Origin: an uncultured bacterium
GTDB lineage: Bacteria; Cyanobacteriota; Vampirovibrionia; Gastranaerophilales; Gastranaerophilaceae
Length of the DNA: 18,354 bases
Assembly: GCA_900547585.1 (NCBI GenBank)
Contig: URHD01000041.1
Coordinates: forward strand, 1-18,354
Reading direction: 5' to 3'
Positions 7,720-14,361 of the stretch are shown in pieces (the first letter of the stretch is position 1; every line of letters begins with the position of its first letter). Both the position numbers and the translations under genes were made by a program. The notes beneath the pieces were generated by a model. It saw only the letters and a list, made by a program, of their open reading frames with translations, did no database searches and was not told where the DNA came from.

Positions 7720-7742
7720 CTAACCAATAATTGCGCTATACT
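7714..7742 (+). promoter_or_regulatory. Promoter for hpf
   Basis: TTGCAA (7714-7719), a 17-base spacer and TATACT (7737-7742) match a sigma-70 promoter. The expected start near 7749 leaves a short leader with GGAGG six bases before the hpf ATG. The -35 hexamer is shared, base for base, with the divergent amylase promoter. Confidence 0.6.
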
Positions 7743-7774
7743 GGGTAAGTATCAAATTTAATTGGAGGCTATAC

Positions 7775-8152
7775 ATGCGCATTTACGTAAACGGTAGAAA
7801 CATTGAAATTACTGACGCAATCAAAGCTTATGCAAAGGAAAAAATTGGCAAAGTCGTTAATCACTACGACCAGATACAGGCAATTGATATAGTTTTATCC
7901 GTAATCAAAAATCCCAGCGTAGCTCAAAGCCACACAGCTGAAGTTACCTGCAAATTCGTTACAGGAGCGGTTCATGTTACCGAATCTGCTGAATCAATGT
8001 ACGCAAGCATCGACCTCGTCGCTGACAAACTCGACAGACAGGTCAAAAAATTCAAAGATAAAAGCTTAAAACCCGCAAAATCAGGTTCTATCAGAACTGA
8101 TGCGCTCGTTGAGGAATCCTCTGAAGACGAGGAAGTTTCTTCTGAAGCATAA
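7775..8152 (+). CDS. hpf: Short-form ribosome hibernation promoting factor
   Basis: HPF/RaiA-family protein that binds the 30S decoding region and stores ribosomes in an inactive state during slow growth. The 125 residues cover only the beta-alpha-beta-beta-beta-alpha domain (about 1-97): MRIYVNGRNIEITDAIKAYA opens it and the basic KLDRQVKKFKDK helix closes it. The C-terminal dimerisation domain of long HPF (about 180-200 residues, as in cyanobacterial LrtA) is absent. Instead there is a ~28-residue tail ending in the acidic VEESSEDEEVSSEA. It is a single gene between its own promoter and a strong terminator. GGAGG six bases before the ATG fixes the start. A separate partner would be needed if this organism forms 100S dimers. 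Confidence 0.93.
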   Translation: MRIYVNGRNIEITDAIKAYAKEKIGKVVNHYDQIQAIDIVLSVIKNPSVAQSHTAEVTCKFVTGAVHVTESAESMYASIDLVADKLDRQVKKFKDKSLKPAKSGSIRTDALVEESSEDEEVSSEA

Positions 8153-8170
8153 TTGAATAAATTTCTATCG

Positions 8171-8204
8171 AAAAAAGACCTCTCTTTCAACAGGGGTCTT
8201 TTTT
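8171..8204 (+). terminator. hpf: Intrinsic terminator after hpf
   Basis: AAAAAAGACC (8171-8180) pairs with GGTCTTTTTT (8195-8204), with a short inner CT/AG pairing, and ends in six T. It lies 18 bases after the hpf stop. Confidence 0.88.
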
Positions 8205-8280
8205 GTTATTCTGCGTTATGAAGATTAAAAAAGATTGTTTAAAACTCTTAACAAATCTCTCTCCCCTGTCCCCTCCTGCC

Positions 8281-8309
8281 TTGACATGGGGGTATGTGCC
8301 TGTTAGTAT
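8281..8309 (+). promoter_or_regulatory. rplU: Promoter for rplU
   Basis: A perfect TTGACA (8281-8286), a 17-base spacer and TAGTAT (8304-8309) are present. A TGT directly before the -10 box makes it an extended -10 promoter. The predicted start near 8316 gives a ~73-base leader. Confidence 0.65.
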
Positions 8310-8332
8310 TTAAAAACAGATGTAGATAGGCA

Positions 8333-8366
8333 GACCGCCTTAAATGTCCTTAAAAAGGCTGCGGTC
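8333..8366 (+). promoter_or_regulatory. rplU: Structured 5' leader of rplU (L21-leader-like)
   Basis: GACCGC (8333-8338) pairs with GCGGTC (8361-8366). An inner CCTT (8338-8341) can pair with AAGG (8355-8358), sharing one base with the outer stem, to give a bulged hairpin between the promoter and the ribosome site. Its position is that expected for autogenous control by L21, as known for L21 leaders in other bacteria. I cannot confirm membership of that RNA family by eye. Confidence 0.5.
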
Positions 8367-8388
8367 CCTTAAGTGAAAGGAAATAAAA

Positions 8389-8751
8389 ATGTACGCAATA
8401 GTTGAAACAGGCGGAAAACAGTACAAGCTTGAAGAAGGAAGATATGTTGATATCGAACTTCTCGACGCTAAAGCTGATGAAAAAGTTACTTTTGACAAAG
8501 TTGTAATGCTCGTTAACGGTAAAAAATCAAAAGTGGGTCAACCCTACGTTGAAAAAGCTACTGTTGAGGGTGTTGTTCTTAAAAATGATAAAGCTAAAAA
8601 AGTTATCGTTTACAAACAAAGAGCAAAAAAAGGATACAGAAAAAAACAGGGACACAGACAGGGCTTTACTCGTGTTATGATTAACAAAATCAAAACATCG
8701 GCTTCTAAAGCTAAAGCTGCTTCTGCAGAAGTTGAAACACCTGCTGAATAA
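8389..8751 (+). CDS. rplU: 50S ribosomal protein L21
   Basis: L21 binds 23S rRNA and is a structural protein of the large subunit. The 120 residues open with the family signature YAIVETGGKQYKLEEG and contain the basic RAKKGYRKKQGHRQGFTRVMI segment near residues 78-97. The family is usually about 103 residues; the extra Ala/Lys/Glu tail (about 104-120) is a common kind of extension. AAGGA seven to eight bases before the ATG supports the start. It precedes rpmA, the standard pairing, but without the Prp protease gene that lies between them in Firmicutes. That fits L27 having no cleavable N-terminal extension here. Confidence 0.97.
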   Translation: MYAIVETGGKQYKLEEGRYVDIELLDAKADEKVTFDKVVMLVNGKKSKVGQPYVEKATVEGVVLKNDKAKKVIVYKQRAKKGYRKKQGHRQGFTRVMINKIKTSASKAKAASAEVETPAE

Positions 8752-8760
8752 GGCTATAAT
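8732..8760 (+). promoter_or_regulatory. rpmA: Internal promoter for rpmA in the end of rplU
   Basis: TTGAAA (8732-8737), a 17-base spacer and a perfect TATAAT (8755-8760) straddle the rplU stop codon. It could drive rpmA independently of the rplU leader. A 7-bp hairpin (TTCTGAA 8771-8777, TTCAGAA 8783-8789) follows in the resulting leader. Confidence 0.5.
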
Positions 8761-8840
8761 TTGATTGTAATTCTGAATTTGTTTCAGAAACACCGGCAAA
8801 ACCGGTTAAAATAAGAAAATAATTAAAAGGAGATAATAAA

Positions 8841-9095
8841 ATGGCACATAAGAAGGGCGTAGGCTCATCCAAAAACGGTCGTGACAGCGAAAGTAAGCGA
8901 TTAGGCGTCAAAAGATTTGGCGGCGAAACTATCACAGCCGGAACTATCATCGTTCGTCAGCGCGGAACTAAAATCCACCCCGGCAACAACGTAGGTATCG
9001 GCAAAGATGATACATTGTTCGCTCTTATTGACGGAAAAGTGACTTTTGAACCTCACAGAAGAACAAAAAAACAGGTAAGCGTTTACGCTGTTTAA
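8841..9095 (+). CDS. rpmA: 50S ribosomal protein L27
   Basis: L27 reaches the peptidyl-transferase centre with its N-terminus. The 84 residues begin MAHKKGVGSSKNGRDSESKR, the bacterial form that starts at the mature end, without the leader that Firmicutes and relatives cleave. The TIIVRQRGTKIHPGNNVGIG core is fully typical. AAGGAGAT before the ATG marks a strong ribosome site. The gap from rplU is 89 bases and holds an internal promoter and a small hairpin, so the pair may be transcribed both together and separately. A strong terminator follows. Confidence 0.97.
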   Translation: MAHKKGVGSSKNGRDSESKRLGVKRFGGETITAGTIIVRQRGTKIHPGNNVGIGKDDTLFALIDGKVTFEPHRRTKKQVSVYAV

Positions 9096-9120
9096 GTTTT
9101 TTGAAACAATCAACTATTTA

Positions 9121-9155
9121 ACAAAAAGCCCTCTGATATTGAGGGCTTTTTTGTT
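9121..9155. terminator. Bidirectional terminator between rpmA and the facing operon
   Basis: AAAAAGCCCTC (9123-9133) pairs perfectly with GAGGGCTTTTT (9141-9151) around a 7-base loop. There are six T on the plus strand and five on the minus strand. It ends rpmA and, read the other way, the pan operon, whose last stop codon is at 9160-9158. Confidence 0.9.
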
Positions 9156-9157
9156 GG

Positions 9158-10084
9158 TTATTTGCTTCTATGCAGCGTATAGATATTTATATAATTGCTT
9201 TTGAAGTTATTTTTAGAAAAATTGTATTCTCCGAGCAGTTTGAACGTAAAATATCCCGGATAAAGTTCTTTGAAATAGGTTTTGAACCTTGGTGCTACGA
9301 GGATTTTGTTTTTAATTTTGAGGTTTATAATCTTGTCCAGCTCAATTAGTTTAAAATTTGCTTCATATTGCGTGTCAAAAACGTCAATTGCGCAGTAAAA
9401 ATTGATTTTAACATGTTCTTGCAGACTTTTGTTTATAATTTTTACTGTTCTGTTAACAAAAGAAGTGAAAAAATCCGCAGCATTCTTTGGTTCTGAACAG
9501 ATGAAATATGCGCTGTCCGCAGCAACCCCTTTTTTAATAATGCTGTCATAGTTCATTGAATCCGAAATTTCCGTGATAATTTTGTTTCCTAGAGCGATTT
9601 GTTCGTCTTTTGATAGCGATTCTTTTAAGTAGGATTCTGGAGATTCGACTTCTATTTTTATTTTTGTCGCATAATAGCCGGTTTTACTCAACTCCTGTAC
9701 AAAGTTCTTTTTGAGTTGTGTATTTATTTTTGTTTCGAGGTTGGCTTTATATTCATCAACAAATTTTAGATAATTTTTATGCGAAATTTCAACATACTGC
9801 AATACGCAATTTAAAAGATATGTCAAAATAATAAACAATAGCGATACGGCTACAGGCAGCAAAAACAGCACATCTTTAAATTCAGGTGCGTTTTTAATCT
9901 GTGAGCCAATCATATTTATAGGTATTAGAAGAATATTGTTTATAAAATCGGGCAGAATGATTTTCAGGCTGACAATCAGCCAGTAAATGAAATAAACAAT
10001 CGACAATGTCAGTGATATAAAAACAAAAATAGTTATTAATTTTTTTATATGTAAGAACAAACTGTCTATTGTTTTAAAATTCAT
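9158..10084 (-). CDS. Membrane protein with degenerate cyclase-like domain
   Basis: No family is recognised with certainty. The 308 residues begin with membrane helices at about 16-40 and 72-93, with another hydrophobic stretch between. A charged helix (about 98-130) leads to a soluble part (about 138-308). Its order of segments resembles a class III nucleotide cyclase: KIKIEVESPESY, then GVAADSAYFICSEPKNAADFF, then VKINFYCAIDVF, then KNKILVAPRFKTY and TFKLLGEYNF. The metal-binding Asp of FADIVGF and the Gly-Asp pair are not kept, so it would be catalytically dead if the reading is right (inference). Its ATG is one base past the panC stop, with GGAG inside the panC end, so it is probably translationally coupled as the last operon gene. 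Confidence 0.6.
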   Translation of the reverse strand: MNFKTIDSLFLHIKKLITIFVFISLTLSIVYFIYWLIVSLKIILPDFINNILLIPINMIGSQIKNAPEFKDVLFLLPVAVSLLFIILTYLLNCVLQYVEISHKNYLKFVDEYKANLETKINTQLKKNFVQELSKTGYYATKIKIEVESPESYLKESLSKDEQIALGNKIITEISDSMNYDSIIKKGVAADSAYFICSEPKNAADFFTSFVNRTVKIINKSLQEHVKINFYCAIDVFDTQYEANFKLIELDKIINLKIKNKILVAPRFKTYFKELYPGYFTFKLLGEYNFSKNNFKSNYINIYTLHRSK

Positions 10085-10085
10085 T

Positions 10086-10940
10086 CTATTCTCCGATTAT
10101 AATGTTATCAATCAGCCGCACCGACCCGACTTTTGCCGCTATTGCCGCGATTGTGGGCGAATTAACCTCTGAAACGGTGTCGAATGTTTCTTTGTCAACA
10201 AATTCCAGATAATCTAATTCTATCGCAGGGTCTAATACCGTCATCGCCGTATCAAAAAGGAGTTTTGTGTCTTTTATTCCTTTTTCATACCCGCTTTTAA
10301 TCGCAAAAAGCGCCTTGCTTATTGTCAGAGCTGTCTTTTTGTCGGATTCTGACAGGTATTTGTTCCTCGAGCTGAGAGCGATGCCGCTTTCTTCTCTTAC
10401 GAGGGGACATGATATTATATCGACAGAAATGCTCAAATCTTTAACCATTTTTTTTATAATATGGAGCTGCTGGATGTCTTTCATCCCGAAACACGCGATA
10501 TCAGGGCATGTTATATTGAAAAGTTTTGTAACAACTGTTGCAACTCCGTCAAAATGGCCGACTCTGGACTTGCCGCAGAGCATATCTGTCAATGCATAAG
10601 GCGGACAAACCATTGTCAGGTCGGAAAATTTTTGCAACCCGGGGTACATTTCGGCTGCTGACGGGGCAAAAACGTAATCCGCACCGATTTCTTCACAAAT
10701 TTTTGCATCAGCATCCAGCGTGCGCGGATATTTGTCATAATCCTCATTAGGCCCGAACTGAATCGGGTTTACAAAGACAGAAACGACCGTTACGTCGGCG
10801 TTTTCAACCGATTTTTTAATCAAAGACGCATGACCTGCATGCAGACAGCCCATTGTCGGCACAAGCCCTATTTTTTTGCCGTTTTTTTTAACTTCTTTTA
10901 CTATTTCTCTTATTTCGTTAATTTTGTGTATGATTTTCAA
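10086..10940 (-). CDS. panC: Pantothenate synthetase
   Basis: PanC joins pantoate and beta-alanine using ATP, the last step to pantothenate (vitamin B5), in the cytoplasm. The 284 residues are full length. The nucleotidyl-transferase motif is LHAGH (His34, His37) after VPTMG. VNPIQFGPNEDYDKYPR (58-73), GMKDIQQL (152-159) and LSSRN (189-193, the KMSKS equivalent) follow. Its 5' end overlaps panB by 23 bases, and its stop is one base from the next start, so panB, panC and the membrane protein form one transcription and translation unit. panD, for beta-alanine, is not in the window. Confidence 0.96.
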   Translation of the reverse strand: MKIIHKINEIREIVKEVKKNGKKIGLVPTMGCLHAGHASLIKKSVENADVTVVSVFVNPIQFGPNEDYDKYPRTLDADAKICEEIGADYVFAPSAAEMYPGLQKFSDLTMVCPPYALTDMLCGKSRVGHFDGVATVVTKLFNITCPDIACFGMKDIQQLHIIKKMVKDLSISVDIISCPLVREESGIALSSRNKYLSESDKKTALTISKALFAIKSGYEKGIKDTKLLFDTAMTVLDPAIELDYLEFVDKETFDTVSEVNSPTIAAIAAKVGSVRLIDNIIIGE

Positions 10941-11781
10941 GTTTCTTCATCTCCTCGTCATTCAGGTGGAAAACCTCGTTTTCTGACGGGAATTTTCCTT
11001 CATTTATCTCTGTTATGTAGCTTTTCGCTGCATTAAAAATCTCTGTTTTTAAATTTGCATATTTTCTTGCGAATTTCGGCTGGAATTCCGAGTATTTCCC
11101 GAGAATATCATCCGCAACAAGCACCTGACCGTCGCAATATCTGCCAGCACCGATGCCGATTGTCGGGATTTGCAGGTTTTCGGTTATATATTTTGCGGAT
11201 TCTTCCGGCACCATCTCAAGAACAATCGCAAAAACGCCCGCTTTTTCGAGCTTTTTCGCCTGTTCAAGGATTTTTATTGTGTTTTCGTAGGATTTACCCT
11301 GAATTTTGTACCCGCCCAGCACATTCAAATACTGCGGTGTGAATCCGAGGTGCCCGACAACCGGAATCCCTGAATCTACCATTCTTTTTACGCATTCAAG
11401 GATAAAATCACCTGCACCCTCGAGTTTTACGGCATTTGCGCCTGTCTGTATAAGGCTTCCGGCATTTTTCACTGCTTCTTCAATTGTCGTGTGATAGCTC
11501 ATAAAAGGCATATCCGCAACAACCAAACAGCGCTTTGCTCCGCGGCAAACAGCTCCGGTAAAGATTTTCATATCTTCCATTGTGACTTTCTGGGTTGTGT
11601 CGTAGCCCAGAACAACCATTCCCAGCGAATCTCCCACCAAAATTGAGTCAACACCTGCTTCGTCAAAATATTTTGCCGTTGAGCAGTCGTAAGCTGTTAG
11701 CATTGATATTTTTTCGTTGTTTTGCTTCTTTTTTAAAAATGTTGAAACGGTAATGTTTTTAGTTTTTACTTCAACCGACAT
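10918..11781 (-). CDS. panB: Ketopantoate hydroxymethyltransferase
   Basis: PanB transfers a hydroxymethyl group from methylene-tetrahydrofolate to 2-oxoisovalerate, the first committed step to pantoate. The 287 residues show the metal ligands Asp51 (VGDSLG), Asp90 (ADMPF) and Glu121 (KLEG), and the catalytic Glu189 in VLEMVPEE. TIGIGAG (207-213) closes the active site. ATG 11781 is preferred because AGGA precedes it and the family start is matched; ten extra codons to 11811 have no ribosome site. A 61-base gap separates it from yvcK upstream, and it overlaps panC by 23 bases. The reductase (panE or ilvC) lies elsewhere. Confidence 0.96.
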   Translation of the reverse strand: MSVEVKTKNITVSTFLKKKQNNEKISMLTAYDCSTAKYFDEAGVDSILVGDSLGMVVLGYDTTQKVTMEDMKIFTGAVCRGAKRCLVVADMPFMSYHTTIEEAVKNAGSLIQTGANAVKLEGAGDFILECVKRMVDSGIPVVGHLGFTPQYLNVLGGYKIQGKSYENTIKILEQAKKLEKAGVFAIVLEMVPEESAKYITENLQIPTIGIGAGRYCDGQVLVADDILGKYSEFQPKFARKYANLKTEIFNAAKSYITEINEGKFPSENEVFHLNDEEMKKLENHTQN

Positions 11782-11842
11782 TTTAAATTCCTTTCGTGCC
11801 CTTTCACCCAATTATTGAGCGGTGCTTGCACAAGCAGGAGGG

Positions 11843-13159
11843 CTAGTGTTTTATCTGTTTTCTGTACCAGTAATAAATCGCCCTCGCAAGCCTGCGGGGT
11901 GAATGGCGGACATATTTCTGGTCGTTTTCTTCGTATAATCTGGTCGATACAACTTTTATTCCCAACTTTTTGATTTTTTCCGCGTCAATAACAACAGGGA
12001 ATGAGTTTGAATTTTTGTAATCCTCATTCAAATCATCAGGAATTGAGTCATTTACCATAACTGCATCAAGCATATTCGGATATACGGCATGATCGAGCAG
12101 TGCTTTTACATGGTCGTATGCCGTAAAATCCGTGGTTTCGCCGGGCTGCGTCATTATGTTGCAAACGTAAATTTTCTTTGCTTTTGACATAGAAACAGCT
12201 TTTGAAATTTCTTTTATTAAAAGATTTGGAATTACGCTGGTAAAAAGGCTTCCTGGTCCCATAATTATCAAGTCTGCATCGTTTATCGCATGGATAATCT
12301 CTGGCAGCGGGTGGCAATCAGCGGGTTCTGTGAAAAGTCGCACAATTTTTTTGCCTGTTTCGGGGATATTTGATTCGCCTTTGACAATCGAGCCGTCTTC
12401 AAGCTCCGCCACAAGCCGCATATCGTCCAAAGTCGAGGGCAAAACCCGTCCTCTGATGGAAAGAACTTTCGAGGATTCTCGTACAGCACGAACCATGTCG
12501 CCAGTGATAGAACACATAGCTGTCAGGAACAAATTGCCGAAACTGTGCCCCTCAAGCCCTTCTCCGGCTTTGAAACGGTATTGAAAAAGCTTTGTAACCA
12601 AATCTTCATCGTCAGCGAGCGCTGCAATGCAGTTTCTGATGTCGCCAGGAGGCAGTATGCCCATCTCTTCTCTTAATCTGCCCGAACTTCCCCCGTCATC
12701 GCCTACAGTAACAACCGCAGTGATGTTGTTTGTGATTTTTTTTATGCCTTTAAGCATGGTTGACAGCCCTGTCCCTCCGCCTATTGCAACGATTCTCGGG
12801 CCATAGTTGAGTTTTCTTCTTCTGTATAAATCTTCTAAAAGTGCATGCCTGTCCCTATCGTCGTTCAGGTCGAGAATGGAATAATTTGCGTTTTTCCAGC
12901 CTTTAACAAAGCAATAAGCACCCAGAAGAATCAAAAGCACGCCGATAATGTCAGGATGAACGGTTGTAATAAAATAGCGCATCCATCTGAGCAGAAAATC
13001 TACCGGTCTTAAGTCAAAAAGAATGGAAAGTCCGAGCATACTGAAAAAAGTACCGCCTATAATCAGAGCAAACCATCTTTTTACCTGCAAACCGGGCAGC
13101 AGCCAGCCTGCATCTTTGGGCATTTGTGCTTTCAAGTTTTTAAATAATTTATTTAACAT
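11843..13159 (-). CDS. yvcK: YvcK/CofD-like protein with membrane anchor
   Basis: YvcK (GlmR) proteins bind UDP-GlcNAc and control the balance between gluconeogenesis and cell-wall precursor supply; they resemble the CofD transferase fold. The 438 residues have two N-terminal membrane helices (about 30-50 and 70-87), then the cytoplasmic domain from about 121. Seen motifs are AIGGGTGLS (125-133), VGDDGGSSGRLRE (152-164), PPGDIRNC (170-177), GHSFGNL and MGPGSLFTSV. Firmicute YvcK is about 320 residues with no anchor; the anchored form is, as I recall, common in cyanobacteria, which supports the proposed lineage. No rapZ/yvcJ or whiA neighbour is present, unlike Firmicutes. GGAG supports the start, and only 20 bases separate it from the gene upstream. 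Confidence 0.92.
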   Translation of the reverse strand: MLNKLFKNLKAQMPKDAGWLLPGLQVKRWFALIIGGTFFSMLGLSILFDLRPVDFLLRWMRYFITTVHPDIIGVLLILLGAYCFVKGWKNANYSILDLNDDRDRHALLEDLYRRRKLNYGPRIVAIGGGTGLSTMLKGIKKITNNITAVVTVGDDGGSSGRLREEMGILPPGDIRNCIAALADDEDLVTKLFQYRFKAGEGLEGHSFGNLFLTAMCSITGDMVRAVRESSKVLSIRGRVLPSTLDDMRLVAELEDGSIVKGESNIPETGKKIVRLFTEPADCHPLPEIIHAINDADLIIMGPGSLFTSVIPNLLIKEISKAVSMSKAKKIYVCNIMTQPGETTDFTAYDHVKALLDHAVYPNMLDAVMVNDSIPDDLNEDYKNSNSFPVVIDAEKIKKLGIKVVSTRLYEENDQKYVRHSPRRLARAIYYWYRKQIKH

Positions 13160-13179
13160 CTTCTCTCCCTAAACGAATC

Positions 13180-13950
13180 TTAAACCCAGCCTGAATCAAC
13201 GACCCTGTTATAATTAACCGGTTTCGGCACGATAATAGAATTTGCTTCTTTAGCCAGCTCAACTGCATTTTCTGCTTTTGTGCCAAAATGGATTGTATCG
13301 AATTTGATTTTCGTCAAACTGCCTGCTGTATTGTCGATTTCAGAAGTTTCAAGCAGTCTTTTTAATCTTTCAATTGATTTTTGCGTATTTTCAAAATCAG
13401 GCAGATTTTTGTCAACAATTCCTGCCTCCGTGTAATTTTTATTTAAATAAATTTCTCTAGCAATATTGATATCAAGCTCTGAGGCGATATTTTCGATTAC
13501 ATTTCCGGCTTCGCCGTAATAAATAAGCCATTTGCTGAATTTTTGGATGGATTTTGCCACAGAAAGCGCAAAATCCATGTTTTCGGACGCACGTTTTTTC
13601 ATTTCTCCGTGCAGTCTTACGTGTTCAATTTCAAGGCTGTATGCTTTTGCAAAAGAGGCAATTGCGCCGATTTGATAGAGCACAATTGCTTCGATTTCGT
13701 CTTCATCGTATTGATTTTCTTCTCGGTTTGCCGGAAATCCTATGTGCGCACCGATTACCTTGTTTTTGTGCCTGCACTGTTCAAGGACTTTTTTTATTGT
13801 GAGCGGGTCGCCGGCATGAAATCCGCAGGCGATGTTGAGCGAACTCATATGCTCAATCATTCCTGTTTCTGTTTCGTTGCTAAAATCCCCCGCTGTCTGT
13901 GCCAGATTGCAGTTGAAATCTATATTTTTTATTAAAATTTTGTCTTCCAT
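13180..13950 (-). CDS. Divergent LamB/YcsF (PxpA-like) protein
   Basis: Homologous to 5-oxoprolinase subunit A (PxpA), a (beta/alpha) barrel enzyme that with PxpB/PxpC opens ATP-dependently 5-oxoproline to glutamate. The 256 residues are family length. Conserved segments are NIACGFHAGDP (39-49), IGAH (66-69), LYQIGAI (91-97), VRLHGEM (111-117) and NYTEAG. Differences from the usual family are clear: IDLNADLGE reads IDFNCNLAQ, HPSFPD reads HIGFPAN, and VKPHG reads VRLHG. Several of these line the active site, so the activity may have changed. pxpB and pxpC are not adjacent. ATG 13950 is chosen by homology; its GGAG lies about 16 bases away, which is long, so an upstream ATG at 13977 remains possible. 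It heads the operon with yvcK. Confidence 0.8.
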   Translation of the reverse strand: MEDKILIKNIDFNCNLAQTAGDFSNETETGMIEHMSSLNIACGFHAGDPLTIKKVLEQCRHKNKVIGAHIGFPANREENQYDEDEIEAIVLYQIGAIASFAKAYSLEIEHVRLHGEMKKRASENMDFALSVAKSIQKFSKWLIYYGEAGNVIENIASELDINIAREIYLNKNYTEAGIVDKNLPDFENTQKSIERLKRLLETSEIDNTAGSLTKIKFDTIHFGTKAENAVELAKEANSIIVPKPVNYNRVVDSGWV

Positions 13951-13988
13951 CGATTTAAAATAAAACTCCAGGTACATTCTACAAACCA

Positions 13989-13994
13989 ATTATA
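13989..13994 (-). promoter_or_regulatory. Possible -10 box for the YcsF-like/yvcK/pan cluster
   Basis: A perfect TATAAT reads on the minus strand 39 bases upstream of the ATG at 13950. No good -35 hexamer lies at 16-18 bases, so an activator may be needed or the match may be chance. Initiation near 13982 would leave almost no leader for the alternative ATG at 13977 and so favours ATG 13950. Confidence 0.35.
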
Positions 13995-14018
13995 CCCCAA
14001 CAAATTAATAATGGGCTA

Positions 14019-14327
14019 TTAATTTTGGTAAATAGTCAAAGATGAGTTTTCTTTTGTAAGGTGCGGATAGCCCGGCAGCGTCCTTTTGCGCAGATATGTA
14101 ACGGGTTTTTTGGAATAACGCCGATTGTCTGTAAAAATATTAATTTTTTCATAATTTGTAAAGTTATCTTTGATGCTCACAACCTGGTTGTCTTTTGTAA
14201 ATTTTGCATCAAGCGTTTTTCCCGTATTTTCGTTAACAAATATATATCTAGCGCCGGGTTTGAACATTTTGTTATAAAAATACTGCTGTTTAAGGTGAGA
14301 AAACAGATTTTTTAATTTTTCAATCAT
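14019..14327 (-). CDS. Small protein of unknown function
   Basis: I do not recognise this 102-residue, Lys/Asn-rich basic protein. It has no signal peptide or membrane helix. The middle (GARYIFVNENTGKTLDAKFT, then VVSIKDNFTNYEKINIFTD) looks like a small beta-rich domain with a K/R-rich second half. The ribosome site is weak (GAAAG). It starts 34 bases after the stop of the 128-residue gene on the same strand, so the two are probably co-transcribed. An AT-rich 6-bp inverted repeat (14005-14010 and 14017-14022) overlaps its stop codon. Confidence 0.6.
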   Translation of the reverse strand: MIEKLKNLFSHLKQQYFYNKMFKPGARYIFVNENTGKTLDAKFTKDNQVVSIKDNFTNYEKINIFTDNRRYSKKPVTYLRKRTLPGYPHLTKENSSLTIYQN

Positions 14328-14361
14328 ATATTCAAGCTTTCTTGTCGTTATTAGTTACAAT

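Noticed and set aside
8161..8190. A frameshifted C-terminal domain of HPF downstream of its stop
   Set aside because: Sequence after 8152 goes directly into a terminator, with no coding similarity to the long-HPF dimerisation domain in any frame.
11823..11836. Near-palindrome TGCTTG-CA-CAAGCA between yvcK and panB as an operator
   Set aside because: The stem is short with a 2-base loop, there is a single copy, it lies inside an apparent operon, and no promoter is beside it. Too weak to call.
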